Shown piece by piece: positions 17,269 to 25,603 of a stretch of 45,058 nucleotides of DNA. The position numbers were made by a program, and so were the translations under genes. This DNA is from Fibrobacter sp. Lineage in GTDB: Bacteria > Fibrobacterota > Fibrobacteria > Fibrobacterales > Fibrobacteraceae. The notes beneath the pieces are model-generated. The model did not search any database, was not told where the DNA came from, and saw only the letters and a list, made by a program, of their open reading frames with translations. The stretch lies in assembly GCA_016285835.1 (NCBI GenBank), contig JAEERM010000014.1:1-45058 (forward strand). The letters run 5' to 3'. How positions within the stretch are numbered: position 1 is the stretch's first letter; every line of letters begins with the position of its first letter.

Positions 17269-19344
17269 GTGCAAGATGCTCTAGTTACAAAAGCAGCCGA
17301 CAACGTCCGAATTTTATCCGCTGCCATGGTGCAGAAGGCGAAGTCCGGGCATCCGGGTGGCGCGATGGGTGCCGCCGACGCCACGACGCTTTTGTTTGCG
17401 GAATTTTTGCGCTTTGATCCGGACGATCCGGAATGGATGGGCCGCGACCGCTTCTTCATGGACCCGGGCCACATGAGCCCGCTCCTGTACTCCGAGCTCG
17501 TGCTCACCGGTCGCCTCACGCTCGACGACGTGAAGAACTTCCGCCAGCTTGGCAGCCGCACGCCGGGTCACCCTGAACTGGACGTGATGCTCGGCATCGA
17601 GAACTCCTCGGGCCCGCTCGGTATCGGCCACGGCATTGCTCTTGGCGCTGCTATCGCCGAACGCTTCATGGTGGAACGCTTCGGATCCATCCTCGAGCAC
17701 AAGACGGTCTGCCTTGTTTCTGACGGCGGCCTCGAAGAAGAAATCGCGTACGGCGTGGGCCGTATCGCCGGCCACCTCAAACTTTCGAACCTCATCTTCT
17801 TCTACGACGCGAACCAGGTGCAGCTGAGCTGCAAGACCGAAGACGTGATGAGCCACGACTTCATTGGTCAGTACGAGTCCTGGGGCTTCCGCGTTATCGA
17901 ATGCGACGGTTCCAACATCGCCGAACTCCGCAAGGCATTCAAGGAAGCCTGGGCCGAGAAGGAAAAGCCAACGCTCGTGTTCGGCCACACCACGATGGCC
18001 AAGGGCGCTGTTGCCGAAGATGGCAAGAGCTACGAAGGCGAAGTTTCTACGCACGGCCAGCCGCTCAACGCTGCCGGTGCTTCTACTACCGCGACGGTCA
18101 AGAACCTCGGTGGTAACCCGGACGACCCGTTCCAGGTGTTCGACGACGTGAAGGCTGCATTCGAAGCCCGCGCAAACGAACTCCGCAAAGTGGTAAAAGA
18201 ATGGAAGGTAGAGAAAGGCAAATGGGATATTGAAAATCCTGAAAAGTGTGGTATCCTCAATGAATGGCTCTCCGGCAAGGCTCCGGTGCTCAACCTCTCC
18301 AGCCTCCCGATCAAGGAAGGTGTCGCTACCCGCGTTACGAGCGGTACGGTTCTCGGCTACCTCGCCGAAAACTTCCACAACATCATTTGCAGTTCCGCAG
18401 ACCTTTCCAACTCCGACAACACGCAGGCGTTCCTCAACAAGACGGGCATCTTCCGTCCGAACGACTTCAAGGGCGCGTTTGTCCAGGTGGGTGTCGCCGA
18501 ACTGACGATGGGCGCCATCATGAATGGTATCGCTTTGCAGAAGGGCTTGTTCCCGATTTGCGCTACGTTCTTCGTGTTCAGCGACTTCATGAAGCCCGCT
18601 ATCCGCATGGCCGCCCTCATGGGCCTGCCTGTCAAGTATGTGTTCACGCACGACAGTTTCCGCGTGGGCGAAGATGGCCCGACGCACCAGCCCATCGAAC
18701 ACGAAACGCAGATTCGCTTGCTCGAAGACCTCACGAAGAAAAACGGCAAGGCCGAAATGCTCGTGCTCCGTCCGGCAGACGCGTTCGAAACGCTCGCCGC
18801 CTGGGAAATGGCTTTCGAAAACAACGACAGCCCGACGGCACTCATCCTCACGCGCCAGGTGGTGAACTCTCTCCCCGGCGACAAACGCTACGAAGCCGCG
18901 AAGGCTTGCCGCAAGGGCGCCTACATCGTGAGCGACAATACCGCCGCTGGCAAGAACCCGGACCTCACACTCGTCGCAAACGGTTCCGACGTGCTCTTGG
19001 AACACCAGGCCGCCGAACTCCTCCGTGCCGAAGGCAAGGCTGTGCGCGTTGTCTCCATGATTAGCCCGGCTCTCTTCCTCAAGCAGGACAAGGCTTACCG
19101 CGACCAGGTGCTCGTGCCTTGGACTCCGGTGTTCGCTCTCTCCAGCGGCCTCCCGGTGCTCTTCGACCGCGTAGTTGGCGGTTTCGGCAAGGCTTGCGGT
19201 CTGGAACGCTTTGGCGCTTCCGCTCCGGCTGGCGTGCTCGAGAAGGAATTCGGCTACGTGCCCGAGGCTGTGGCTGCGAAGGCCAAGGAATACCTCGCCG
19301 AGTTTGCCCAGAACGTCGCCGACTTCAAGAAGGTGAATGGGTAA
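17269..19344 (+). CDS. tkt: Transketolase
   Basis: This 691-aa thiamine-diphosphate enzyme of the non-oxidative pentose phosphate pathway is cytoplasmic. Recognised parts are KSGHPGG (catalytic His), DPGHMSPLLYS, ENSSGPLGIGHG, the pyrimidine domain AELTMGAIMNGIAL (catalytic Glu), and THDSFRVGEDGPTHQPIEH. The ThDP/Mg motif is SDGGLEEE...YDAN rather than the usual GDGxLxEG...NN. The start chosen is GTG 17269, because GAGAGG lies seven bases upstream and VQDALVTKAADN matches family N-termini. A GTG 19 codons upstream gives an implausible basic extension. Codon use is strongly C-ending, which suggests high expression. A strong terminator follows. Confidence 0.95.
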   Translation: MQDALVTKAADNVRILSAAMVQKAKSGHPGGAMGAADATTLLFAEFLRFDPDDPEWMGRDRFFMDPGHMSPLLYSELVLTGRLTLDDVKNFRQLGSRTPGHPELDVMLGIENSSGPLGIGHGIALGAAIAERFMVERFGSILEHKTVCLVSDGGLEEEIAYGVGRIAGHLKLSNLIFFYDANQVQLSCKTEDVMSHDFIGQYESWGFRVIECDGSNIAELRKAFKEAWAEKEKPTLVFGHTTMAKGAVAEDGKSYEGEVSTHGQPLNAAGASTTATVKNLGGNPDDPFQVFDDVKAAFEARANELRKVVKEWKVEKGKWDIENPEKCGILNEWLSGKAPVLNLSSLPIKEGVATRVTSGTVLGYLAENFHNIICSSADLSNSDNTQAFLNKTGIFRPNDFKGAFVQVGVAELTMGAIMNGIALQKGLFPICATFFVFSDFMKPAIRMAALMGLPVKYVFTHDSFRVGEDGPTHQPIEHETQIRLLEDLTKKNGKAEMLVLRPADAFETLAAWEMAFENNDSPTALILTRQVVNSLPGDKRYEAAKACRKGAYIVSDNTAAGKNPDLTLVANGSDVLLEHQAAELLRAEGKAVRVVSMISPALFLKQDKAYRDQVLVPWTPVFALSSGLPVLFDRVVGGFGKACGLERFGASAPAGVLEKEFGYVPEAVAAKAKEYLAEFAQNVADFKKVNG

Positions 19345-19380
19345 TTTCGCGAGGCGTAGCCTAGCGATAGGATTTATAAG

Positions 19381-19408
19381 AAAAAACGACCAACCGGTCG
19401 TTTTTTTT
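19381..19408 (+). terminator. Rho-independent terminator of transketolase
   Basis: AACGACC (19385-19391), loop AACC, then GGTCGTT (19396-19402), extended by A/T pairs and followed by TTTTTT. It is well formed and in the correct orientation 37 bases after the tkt stop. Confidence 0.9.
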
Positions 19409-19512
19409 GTAAGGGAAATTATTTATGACAAAAAAAGCCCTTTTGCCTCACGGATAATGACGAAATATCAAAAAAAGTGCTTTTTCCCCGCGAAAAAACC
19501 TATATTCAAGCC

Positions 19513-19956
19513 ATGATTTGCCCTTTTTGCAAAACCGACAACGACAAGGTTGTCGATAGCCGCGTGAGCGGAACTTCTATACGCCGCCGCCGTGAATGCC
19601 TTGCCTGTGGCCGCCGCTTTACAACTCGTGAATATATCGAGTTGCAGCCGCTTACCGTTATCAAGAGAAACGGGAGCAAGGAGCCTTTCCAACGCGAGAA
19701 ACTGATGAAGGGCCTTATGGATTCTTGCAAGAAGCGCCCAGTGTCCAGGGAAGACTTGGAAAACTTGGCGACTAACGTCGAGAATTCCTTGCCGGTCAAC
19801 GACAGCTTCGAGGTGACCTACGACCAGATTGGCAACATGACCATGCAGGAACTCAAAAAACTCGATCCTGTGGCTTATGTGCGCTTCGCCTCCATCTACC
19901 GCGAGTTCAAGGAAGTCGGCGAGTTCGTGGACCAAATCAAGAATTTGGACAAGTGA
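19513..19956 (+). CDS. nrdR: Transcriptional repressor NrdR
   Basis: This 147-aa protein is the ATP-cone zinc-ribbon repressor of ribonucleotide reductase genes. The zinc ribbon uses C3, C6, C29 and C32 (MICPFC...CLACGRRFTT). The ATP-cone follows from about residue 47 (TVIKRNGSKEPFQREKLMKG). The length is standard. ATG 19513 is the family start; a longer open frame upstream is not credible. A TATATT hexamer sits about six bases before the ATG and there is no Shine-Dalgarno sequence, so the transcript could be leaderless (inference). No nrd gene is in the window. Confidence 0.96.
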   Translation: MICPFCKTDNDKVVDSRVSGTSIRRRRECLACGRRFTTREYIELQPLTVIKRNGSKEPFQREKLMKGLMDSCKKRPVSREDLENLATNVENSLPVNDSFEVTYDQIGNMTMQELKKLDPVAYVRFASIYREFKEVGEFVDQIKNLDK

Positions 19957-19987
19957 TGCTTGACAGCTGTGAGCTATCTCTAACCTC

Positions 19988-20030
19988 ATAGTCCCTAGAT
20001 CCTAGCCTCTAGATCCTAGCCCCTAACCTT
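19988..20030. repeat. CTAGATCCTAG-type direct repeats before the rlmI start
   Basis: This stretch holds two imperfect copies of CCTAGATCCTAGCC/TCTAGATCCTAGCC, followed by CCTAACC and, three bases later, the ATG. Read in reverse complement it is about 80% like the receptor-stop repeat at 5788-5815, which makes them one dispersed family. It leaves no room for a Shine-Dalgarno sequence. Confidence 0.7.
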
Positions 20031-20032
20031 CC

Positions 20033-21070
20033 ATGCTCTCCCTCCTCCAATCTGCTTTCGAAAAACGTTCTCCTCTGTTTGAGGTGACCGATGCTTACCG
20101 CATTGTGAACGGGGCCGCGGATGGTTTCCCGGGGGTTACTCTCGACAAGTTCGGTGATCGTTTCCAGGTGCAGTTTTTCGGGCCGGAAATGCTTTCGCGC
20201 CGGCGGGAAATCGTCGAGGCCATTGTCGGGCTGTTCAATCCCGTTTGTGTCGTTGTGAAGGAGCGCCTTTCGCGTTCGGGCAAGTCTTTGGAAAATGCTC
20301 CGATGGAAGTTGCTTTTGGCTCGCGTGAGGATGCCGTGGGCGTCGTGCGCGAGGGGCGCGCGCGGTTTCATGTGGATTTGCTCGATACGGTGAATCCGGG
20401 GTTGTTCCTTGACATGCGCCATGTGCGCCTCGAAGTGGAGGAACGCTTCCGCGCGATGGGTGGCGAATGTTCAAAGGAGATCCCCGCCTTCGCGGGGATG
20501 ACAATTGAAAAAGCGGGGATGACAAATGAGGGTGGTCCGCGCTTCCTCAATCTTTTCAGCTACACGTGCAGTTTCTCGGTGCATGCTCGCCTGGGTGGCG
20601 CCACTGTTGCAACGAATGCCGACATCAGCGGGAAGATTTTGGACAAGGGGCGCGAAAATTATGCGCTGAACGGGCTTGACTTGCGTCCGGGAGAATTTTT
20701 CCGCGGCAATGCGCTTGAATACGTGCGCTGGGCTTGCAAGAAAGGGCTCCGCTTTGACGGTATCGTGCTTGATCCGCCGAGCTTCGCCCGCTTCAAGGGC
20801 TTCAACTTCAACGTGCGCGAACACTTGATGCCGCTTGTCTCGGAATGTGCTCAAATCCTGAACCCGCACGGGTTCTTCATGGTGAGTTCCAATTACAGCG
20901 AGTTTGTACTTGACGCATTCTCTCGTGATGTGCTCGATGCCGTGAAGTCGGTACACAAGAATGCCCGCACTGCTTGGAAGCGCGGGCAGGATATTGATTT
21001 TGCGGGCAGTGGTTCCACGAAGGATTCCTGCCTTGTCGCGACACTTGTGGAAGTAGGAAGTAGACAGTAG
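20033..21070 (+). CDS. rlmI: Class I SAM-dependent rRNA cytosine methyltransferase, RlmI-like, with a repeat-encoded insertion
   Basis: This 345-aa protein has the RlmI/YccW layout (m5C1962 of 23S rRNA in E. coli). A PUA/EEHEAD-like N-terminal part (VNGAADGFPGVTLDKFGDRF) leads to VDLLDTVNPGLFLDMRHVR, SAM motif I FLNLFSYTCSFSV, and motif IV VLDPPSFAR (about 245-253). SSNYSEF follows near the end. Residues 147-166 (SKEIPAFAGMTIEKAGMTNE) do not belong to the family. They are the in-frame translation of a palindromic intergenic repeat that has inserted just before motif I, where a surface loop is expected. The TAG stop is also provided by a repeat (GAAGTAG/GACAGTAG). No canonical Shine-Dalgarno sequence is present. 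Confidence 0.88.
   Translation: MLSLLQSAFEKRSPLFEVTDAYRIVNGAADGFPGVTLDKFGDRFQVQFFGPEMLSRRREIVEAIVGLFNPVCVVVKERLSRSGKSLENAPMEVAFGSREDAVGVVREGRARFHVDLLDTVNPGLFLDMRHVRLEVEERFRAMGGECSKEIPAFAGMTIEKAGMTNEGGPRFLNLFSYTCSFSVHARLGGATVATNADISGKILDKGRENYALNGLDLRPGEFFRGNALEYVRWACKKGLRFDGIVLDPPSFARFKGFNFNVREHLMPLVSECAQILNPHGFFMVSSNYSEFVLDAFSRDVLDAVKSVHKNARTAWKRGQDIDFAGSGSTKDSCLVATLVEVGSRQ
20471..20530 (+). repeat. Palindromic repeat inserted inside rlmI, in frame
   Basis: AGGAGATCCCCGC, CTTC, then GCGGGGATGACA forms a hairpin (20475-20503). A second half-copy, AAGCGGGGATGACAAA, follows at 20511-20525. The whole piece is about 60 bases, a multiple of three, and is translated as IPAFAGMT...AGMT. It belongs to the same family as the copies at 6614-6688 and 21193-21225. 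Confidence 0.88.
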
Positions 21071-21187
21071 GACAAATGCGTAAGGCGAGCGCCGCGGTCA
21101 AGCTTGCTTGAACATGGCCGAGCCGAGCATTTGGTACTTGAGCGAAGCGAGAGTACAAGTAGGCAGTAAGCAGTGGTTAGTGGTTAG
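21050..21187. repeat. Degenerate short repeats at and after the rlmI stop codon
   Basis: GAAGTAGGAAGTAGACAGTAG-like units overlap the rlmI stop. After about 70 bases of GAGC-rich, hairpin-prone sequence (TACTTG...CAAGTA near 21136-21162), AGGCAGTAAGCAGTGG and two GTGGTTA units follow. They are related to the arrays at 13459-13615 and 42485-42519. Confidence 0.6.
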
Positions 21188-21192
21188 GGATG

Positions 21193-21225
21193 TGTCATGC
21201 CCGGCTTGACCGGGCATCTCCTTTT
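21193..21225. repeat. Palindromic intergenic repeat
   Basis: TGTCATGCCCGG, CTTGA, then CCGGGCATCTCCTTTT is the reverse orientation of the AGGAGAT-CCCG family. It lies between the convergent ends of rlmI and the NtrC-like gene, where it may serve as a terminator. Confidence 0.82.
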
Positions 21226-21249
21226 TATCTCACTGCTTATCGCTCACTG

Positions 21250-21306
21250 CCGGCCCCTTGAACCTCGAACCTAGAACCACGAGCCACGAGCCACGTGCCT
21301 CGTGCC
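21250..21306. repeat. GAGCCAC/GTGCCTC short repeats at the 3' end of the NtrC-like gene
   Basis: CTTGAACCTCGAACCTAGAACC is followed by two ACGAGCC units and two CGTGCCTC units, directly before the stop codon of the minus-strand regulator at 21307. This is another block of degenerate 7- to 9-base units. Confidence 0.55.
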
Positions 21307-22833
21307 TCACTGCTCGTCGCCTTCTTCCATCGCGATTTTCAGTTCCTTCAGCTTGCGCCAAAGGGTGGCGCGGCTGATGCCGAGTCGCTTGCAAACTTCG
21401 GTGCGGTTCCCTTTGCAAATGCTGAGCGCATGCAGAATGTGACGGCGCTCCATTTCCTCGAGCGAGAGGATTTCGTCGGAACTGCTTGCGTCCTTCTTTT
21501 CGCCGAGGGTGATTTCTGCATAGCCGTCCTGGGCCTTGCCCGGATAGGGCTCGCTTTCCGTCCCGCCGCGTTCTGCCGAACTTTCCTGCGGGGCGATTGC
21601 GCCACCGTTATCCCAGACGGTCTCGCCGTTCGCGATGGCCGCCTGCTTCATGTGCGGGATAGCGATAGGCTTTTCGTTCGCTTCGTTCTGGACTTCTTCG
21701 GGCAAGTCTTCCAAGCGGATGACTCCGTTTTCCGAAAGCACGATGGCATGCTCGATGATGTTCTCGAGTTCGCGGATGTTGCCCGGATAGCGGTAGCGGC
21801 TGAGCGCATATTGTGCTGCGGGTTCGATGTCGACAATGTCTTTGCCGTGGGCTTCCTTGTACTTGAGGATGAAGTAGCGCACGAGTGCAGGAATCACGGG
21901 CTTGCGTTCGCGCAGGGGCGGGAGCTGCAAGTGGAACGTGTTCAATCTGTAATAAAGGTCTTCGCGGAACCGGCCTTCGAGCATGGCGTCCTTGAGTTCG
22001 CGGTTTGTCGCCGCGATGACGCGCACGTCCACATAGCGACTCTCGGTTTCGCCCACGCGGCGTATCTCGTGGTTCTGCAAGAAGCGCAGGAGTTTGACTT
22101 GCGTTGCCGGGGAAAGTTCGCCGACTTCGTCGAGGAACAGTGTGCCGCCGTTTGCAGATTCGAACAGACCCTTCTTGTCGGCGGTGGAACCGGTGTACGA
22201 ACCCTTCTTGCTGCCGAAGAGTTCGCTTTCGACCAGGTTCTCCGGAATGGCGCCGCAGTTGACGGCGACAAAGGGCGCTTCGCTCCTCTTGCTGTAGCGG
22301 TGTACAATCTTGGCGAGGAACTCCTTGCCCGAACCGGATTCACCGGTGATGAGCACTGTACTTGTTGTAGGGGCAATCTTGTAGACAGTCTTGAGAATCT
22401 TGCGCATTTCCGGCGTGTTGCCGAGCAGGCTGTCCAGAACCTGCGATTCCATCAATTGCGCGGTAGACTTGTTCTGCTGCTGTGCCAGGGCCTTCTTGGC
22501 CACGTCCTCGAGCTGCGAAATAGAAAGCGGCTTCATGAGGAAACTGCTGGCGCCTCTGGAAATGGCGCTTGTCGCGCCGGGCCAGTTCTTGTCGTTGCAC
22601 AGCACGTAGATTTCGATGCCGGGGTGCCGTTCCTTCAGGTAGCTCACCATGTCCATGTTTTCGAGCATGAGGAAGGGAACCTCGATGAACGCGAGGTCCA
22701 CCGGTTGGTTCTTGGCCAAAGGCATGAAGGCGTCCTTGTCGCTGCACACGACAAAATCCGTGTCCGGTATGGACCACGAATGCTGGATGTCGCTGATAAA
22801 GTTTTGATCTAAATCGGCGATCAGAATTTTCAT
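21307..22833 (-). CDS. NtrC-family sigma-54 activator with a degenerate receiver domain
   Basis: This 508-aa protein has three parts. The receiver-like domain (1-115) keeps D7/D9 and K101 (FLMKPL) but has Glu51 (LAFIEVPF) where the phosphoacceptor Asp should be, and no Thr/Ser at the switch position (YVLCN). The AAA+ domain (about 135-370) has Walker A GESGSGKE (164-171), the sigma-54 contact loop GSYTGS (211-216) in place of GAFTGA, Walker B GGTLFLDEVGE and RFREDLYYRLN. A Fis-type HTH ends the protein (GNRTEVCKRLGISRATLWRK). It is the last gene of the kinase-receiver-activator operon, six bases after the receiver gene. Phospho-independent activation is inferred. The altered loop questions whether it contacts sigma-54 normally. 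Confidence 0.9.
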   Translation of the reverse strand: MKILIADLDQNFISDIQHSWSIPDTDFVVCSDKDAFMPLAKNQPVDLAFIEVPFLMLENMDMVSYLKERHPGIEIYVLCNDKNWPGATSAISRGASSFLMKPLSISQLEDVAKKALAQQQNKSTAQLMESQVLDSLLGNTPEMRKILKTVYKIAPTTSTVLITGESGSGKEFLAKIVHRYSKRSEAPFVAVNCGAIPENLVESELFGSKKGSYTGSTADKKGLFESANGGTLFLDEVGELSPATQVKLLRFLQNHEIRRVGETESRYVDVRVIAATNRELKDAMLEGRFREDLYYRLNTFHLQLPPLRERKPVIPALVRYFILKYKEAHGKDIVDIEPAAQYALSRYRYPGNIRELENIIEHAIVLSENGVIRLEDLPEEVQNEANEKPIAIPHMKQAAIANGETVWDNGGAIAPQESSAERGGTESEPYPGKAQDGYAEITLGEKKDASSSDEILSLEEMERRHILHALSICKGNRTEVCKRLGISRATLWRKLKELKIAMEEGDEQ

Positions 22834-22839
22834 AGGCTT

Positions 22840-23211
22840 TTAGTGCTTCTGGATGATTTCCTCGACCTTCGCTCGGAGTGCCTGTAGGTCTACGGGCTTG
22901 TTGAATGTCGCTGCGACGTCGAAGTGCTTTGCCGTGATGAGGTAATCGTCGGCTGCCGTACGCCCGCCACCGCTGACTGCGATGATGCGGTCACCCATTC
23001 CCATGCGGCGGAGGTCAAGGATAACTTCGTAGCCGTCAACATTGGGCATGATAATGTCCGTAATGATTACATCGTAGACGTTGCTCTGGTACAGGGCTTT
23101 GGCTTCTTTCCCGTTCGATGCCGTATCGACATTGTAGCCCTTGATTGTCAGGGCGGACTTGAGCATCAGGTTGAACTGTTCGTCATCATCGATAATCAGG
23201 ATTGTGGACAT
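22840..23211 (-). CDS. Single-domain response regulator (CheY/Spo0F-like)
   Basis: This 123-aa protein consists of one receiver domain. The acidic pocket is D8-D10 (LIIDDDEQ), the phosphoacceptor D52 (VIITDIIMP), the switch S80 (IIAVSGGG) and the conserved K105 (FNKPV). No output domain is present. It sits between a histidine kinase 12 bases upstream and an NtrC-like protein whose own receiver lacks the Asp. It is probably the direct phosphoryl acceptor from the kinase, and it may act by protein contact with its neighbours or as a relay. Confidence 0.92.
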   Translation of the reverse strand: MSTILIIDDDEQFNLMLKSALTIKGYNVDTASNGKEAKALYQSNVYDVIITDIIMPNVDGYEVILDLRRMGMGDRIIAVSGGGRTAADDYLITAKHFDVAATFNKPVDLQALRAKVEEIIQKH

Positions 23212-23223
23212 GGTCCCTCCATA

Positions 23224-25536
23224 TTATTCATTCTTTTTAGGCCAATATAGATTAAATGTGGTGCCTTTGCCTAGTGTAGTTTGTACGTTGAAGGCTGCTT
23301 TTGCTTCTTTTAGCAGCCGGACGGCAGAAGACAACCCCAGTCCGAGCCCTTCTCCGGGGGCTTTTGTTGTGAAAAATGGGGAGAAAATACGTTCCAGCGT
23401 CCCGGCGTCCATTCCGGTACCGGTATCCGAAATGCTGATTTTCGCATACGAGCCGGCAGGAATGGGGACTGCATAGGGCACGTCCAGGGATTCTTCCAGC
23501 GTCTCGGAATGCATCCGGATAGTGAGCTGGCCACCCGTAGATTTCATTGCGTCAATCCCGTTCTTGACAATGTTCGTAATGACTCGTTCGAACGAGGCCA
23601 CGACACCCATGATCTTGATATCCTCGTCGAGTTCGGTAGAGACGATACGCATGCCCTTCGGGAGACTCTGCGTGAAGCGGACGACGACATCCTTGATGAT
23701 GATGTGGGGCGAGAATTCTATGGGTGGGATGGCGGTAGATGTGTTACCGCGGATTGTGCTCAGCAATTCTTCGAGAGACTGCTTTCCACGTTCTGCGGCC
23801 TTGCGCGCTTCGCAGATAAACATGTAGGCCGGATGGTCCTCGGCGATAGATTCCTTTGCGAGGTCGCAGAATCCAATCTGCGATCCGAGGATGTTGTTGT
23901 AGTCGTGCGCAAACGCTCCGCACAGTGTGCCCAGTTCTTCGAGGCGGGAATGGATATACTTCTGCTCGCGAAGCATGTCGCGTTCCTTTTCGAGCTTGCG
24001 CTGTTCGGTCATGTCGATTTTCAGCCCGATGACCTTGTAGGGAGCCGATTCCGCGACGATGGGGATGAACAGGTTGTCAAAGATGAAAACTTCTTTCCCT
24101 TCGCGGAAAAGTACGTTCGCTTCGTCCTGGGTGATGATTCTTCCGCTCACGGTTTCGTACGAGATGAATGATTTCGAAATTCCCTTCATGCGTGCTTCGT
24201 TTTCGTAGCCCGTAATTTGTTCAGGATTGTCGAACGAAGACGACTTGTTCCCGCGGTTGGCGATATCTTTCTGGTTTTGCATCACGTAGACGCCTTGCTC
24301 GTTCTTGGACCAGAATTGGAAGGGAAGAGCGTTAATCAAGGTGAACAGGAAACTCTTGTTCTCGTCGGAGCGCTTTTCAGAAATATTGAGGCGGTCCTGA
24401 TAGCGGATGAGGTCTTGCTTGTATTCTACGTACTGTTCGTTCAGATCTTTGATGCGCTGTTGGTAGTACAGCGTATTGGTGAGGTCGCTGAACTGGATGA
24501 CGAACTCGCTGGAGAGCATGTTGAGGTGGCTCTGGTAAATCTTGATATCGAACTTGTGAATTTCGTTCTTGATGGATATCTTCTGGCTCTTGTAATGGGA
24601 CTCGCGGAAAAATTCCAGATTCTTCGAGAAAATTTCCTGGATGTATTTAGTCTGGAGTTCATCGATTGTCGTCTGGAACATCTGCAGCGCAATCGGGTTG
24701 GCAGACTTGATACGGCCGTCTGAATGGTAGCAGATGATGCCGTCGTTGATTTGGTTGATAATCCTGGTCAGTAGCCAGTACGAACTCTTGTTCTTATATG
24801 TTATGGACGTGAAATACTGGATGGCGAGGATGGCGAGGAATATGCTGCAGCACTGGTTCCAGAAGAGGAAGTGCATCTTGTCCGGTTTGAATGATGTCGT
24901 CTGGATTATGGGCAGGATGAAATCGAAGGAATAGGCGATGAGGAATATCGTAATGAAACAGGCCAAAATTTTCGTATTGACCTTCACCATGTTGGAGCTG
25001 CTTGACTGCATGCATCTCTTGAACAGCTGGTACATCGTCGCGATGATGGGCGGGACGACAAACAGGATGAAGAACGTCGAGAAAATGATGGCGATGGGGT
25101 AGTTTTTCAGGGGGTAGAGCCCCATGATTTGAATTTCGGTGAGTATGCGAATGTCGAAAATGGCGAATATGGAAACGAGCAGGACCGCGCAAATGGCGAT
25201 GGTGTTCCATACTTTGGATGGCCCCATGTCCTTGTAATCGGAATCCAGTTTGCCAATCCTATAGATTGTCGTTCCAGTCTGTATCCAGGCGAGGGCTTGG
25301 ATTGTGAACAGGATGAGCTTGATTGTTGAGGTCTGTGGCTGAAAGAGAAATAGCGAGCCAGTGAGTGCGCAGAGGTTCCATACGATGTTGATATGGATGA
25401 ACTTCACGATGGGTTCGGGAAGTTTTTTTGCATTGGTCTCTTTCCAAAGCAGCTTTTTAAAGCCAAGCGACATCATTAGCGCTAAGGTGGACAGCGCTAT
25501 GATGTATGGCGAATGGGAGTACAAGACCTCGTGCAT
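23224..25536 (-). CDS. Sensor histidine kinase with seven N-terminal membrane helices and PAS domains
   Basis: This 770-aa protein has seven hydrophobic helices in residues 8-240, like a 7TM sensor module. A PAS domain (about 250-340: INDGIICYHSDGRIKSANPI) and a coiled coil follow. A second PAS (about 395-520) leads to the H-box LGTLCGAFAHDYNNILG, N-box NIVKNGIDAM, G1 ISDTGTGMD and G2 GLGLGLSSAVRLL. It ends shortly after the ATPase domain. The kinase begins a three-gene operon. The terminator of the GH9 cellulase gene ends about 14 bases before its ATG and no Shine-Dalgarno sequence is seen. Its position next to the cellulases makes a link to fibre sensing attractive, but nothing in the sequence shows the signal. 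Confidence 0.9.
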   Translation of the reverse strand: MHEVLYSHSPYIIALSTLALMMSLGFKKLLWKETNAKKLPEPIVKFIHINIVWNLCALTGSLFLFQPQTSTIKLILFTIQALAWIQTGTTIYRIGKLDSDYKDMGPSKVWNTIAICAVLLVSIFAIFDIRILTEIQIMGLYPLKNYPIAIIFSTFFILFVVPPIIATMYQLFKRCMQSSSSNMVKVNTKILACFITIFLIAYSFDFILPIIQTTSFKPDKMHFLFWNQCCSIFLAILAIQYFTSITYKNKSSYWLLTRIINQINDGIICYHSDGRIKSANPIALQMFQTTIDELQTKYIQEIFSKNLEFFRESHYKSQKISIKNEIHKFDIKIYQSHLNMLSSEFVIQFSDLTNTLYYQQRIKDLNEQYVEYKQDLIRYQDRLNISEKRSDENKSFLFTLINALPFQFWSKNEQGVYVMQNQKDIANRGNKSSSFDNPEQITGYENEARMKGISKSFISYETVSGRIITQDEANVLFREGKEVFIFDNLFIPIVAESAPYKVIGLKIDMTEQRKLEKERDMLREQKYIHSRLEELGTLCGAFAHDYNNILGSQIGFCDLAKESIAEDHPAYMFICEARKAAERGKQSLEELLSTIRGNTSTAIPPIEFSPHIIIKDVVVRFTQSLPKGMRIVSTELDEDIKIMGVVASFERVITNIVKNGIDAMKSTGGQLTIRMHSETLEESLDVPYAVPIPAGSYAKISISDTGTGMDAGTLERIFSPFFTTKAPGEGLGLGLSSAVRLLKEAKAAFNVQTTLGKGTTFNLYWPKKNE

Positions 25537-25549
25537 GCTTGACGAAAAC

Positions 25550-25579
25550 TAAAAAAAAAGCTCGCACTAGGCGAGCTCT
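25550..25579 (-). terminator. Rho-independent terminator of GH9 cellulase A
   Basis: On the minus strand AGCTCGC (25577-25571), loop CTAGT, GCGAGCT (25565-25559), then nine T. The U-tract lies about 14 bases upstream of the histidine kinase ATG. Confidence 0.9.
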
Positions 25580-25603
25580 TTGGGGAAAAAGTACGGACTT
25601 CCT

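Noticed and set aside
17314..19005. 563-codon minus-strand ORF opposite transketolase
   Set aside because: Transketolase motifs on the plus strand are unmistakable. The antisense frame is open only because of C-ending codons.
21071..21306. Possible tRNA or small RNA gene in the rlmI/NtrC-like gap
   Set aside because: Only repeats and short hairpins are seen. There is no cloverleaf or TTC-G-A arm, and no promoter plus terminator pair.
21295..22812. 505-codon plus-strand ORF opposite the NtrC-like gene
   Set aside because: The sense strand carries Walker A, Walker B and HTH motifs. The antisense product has none.
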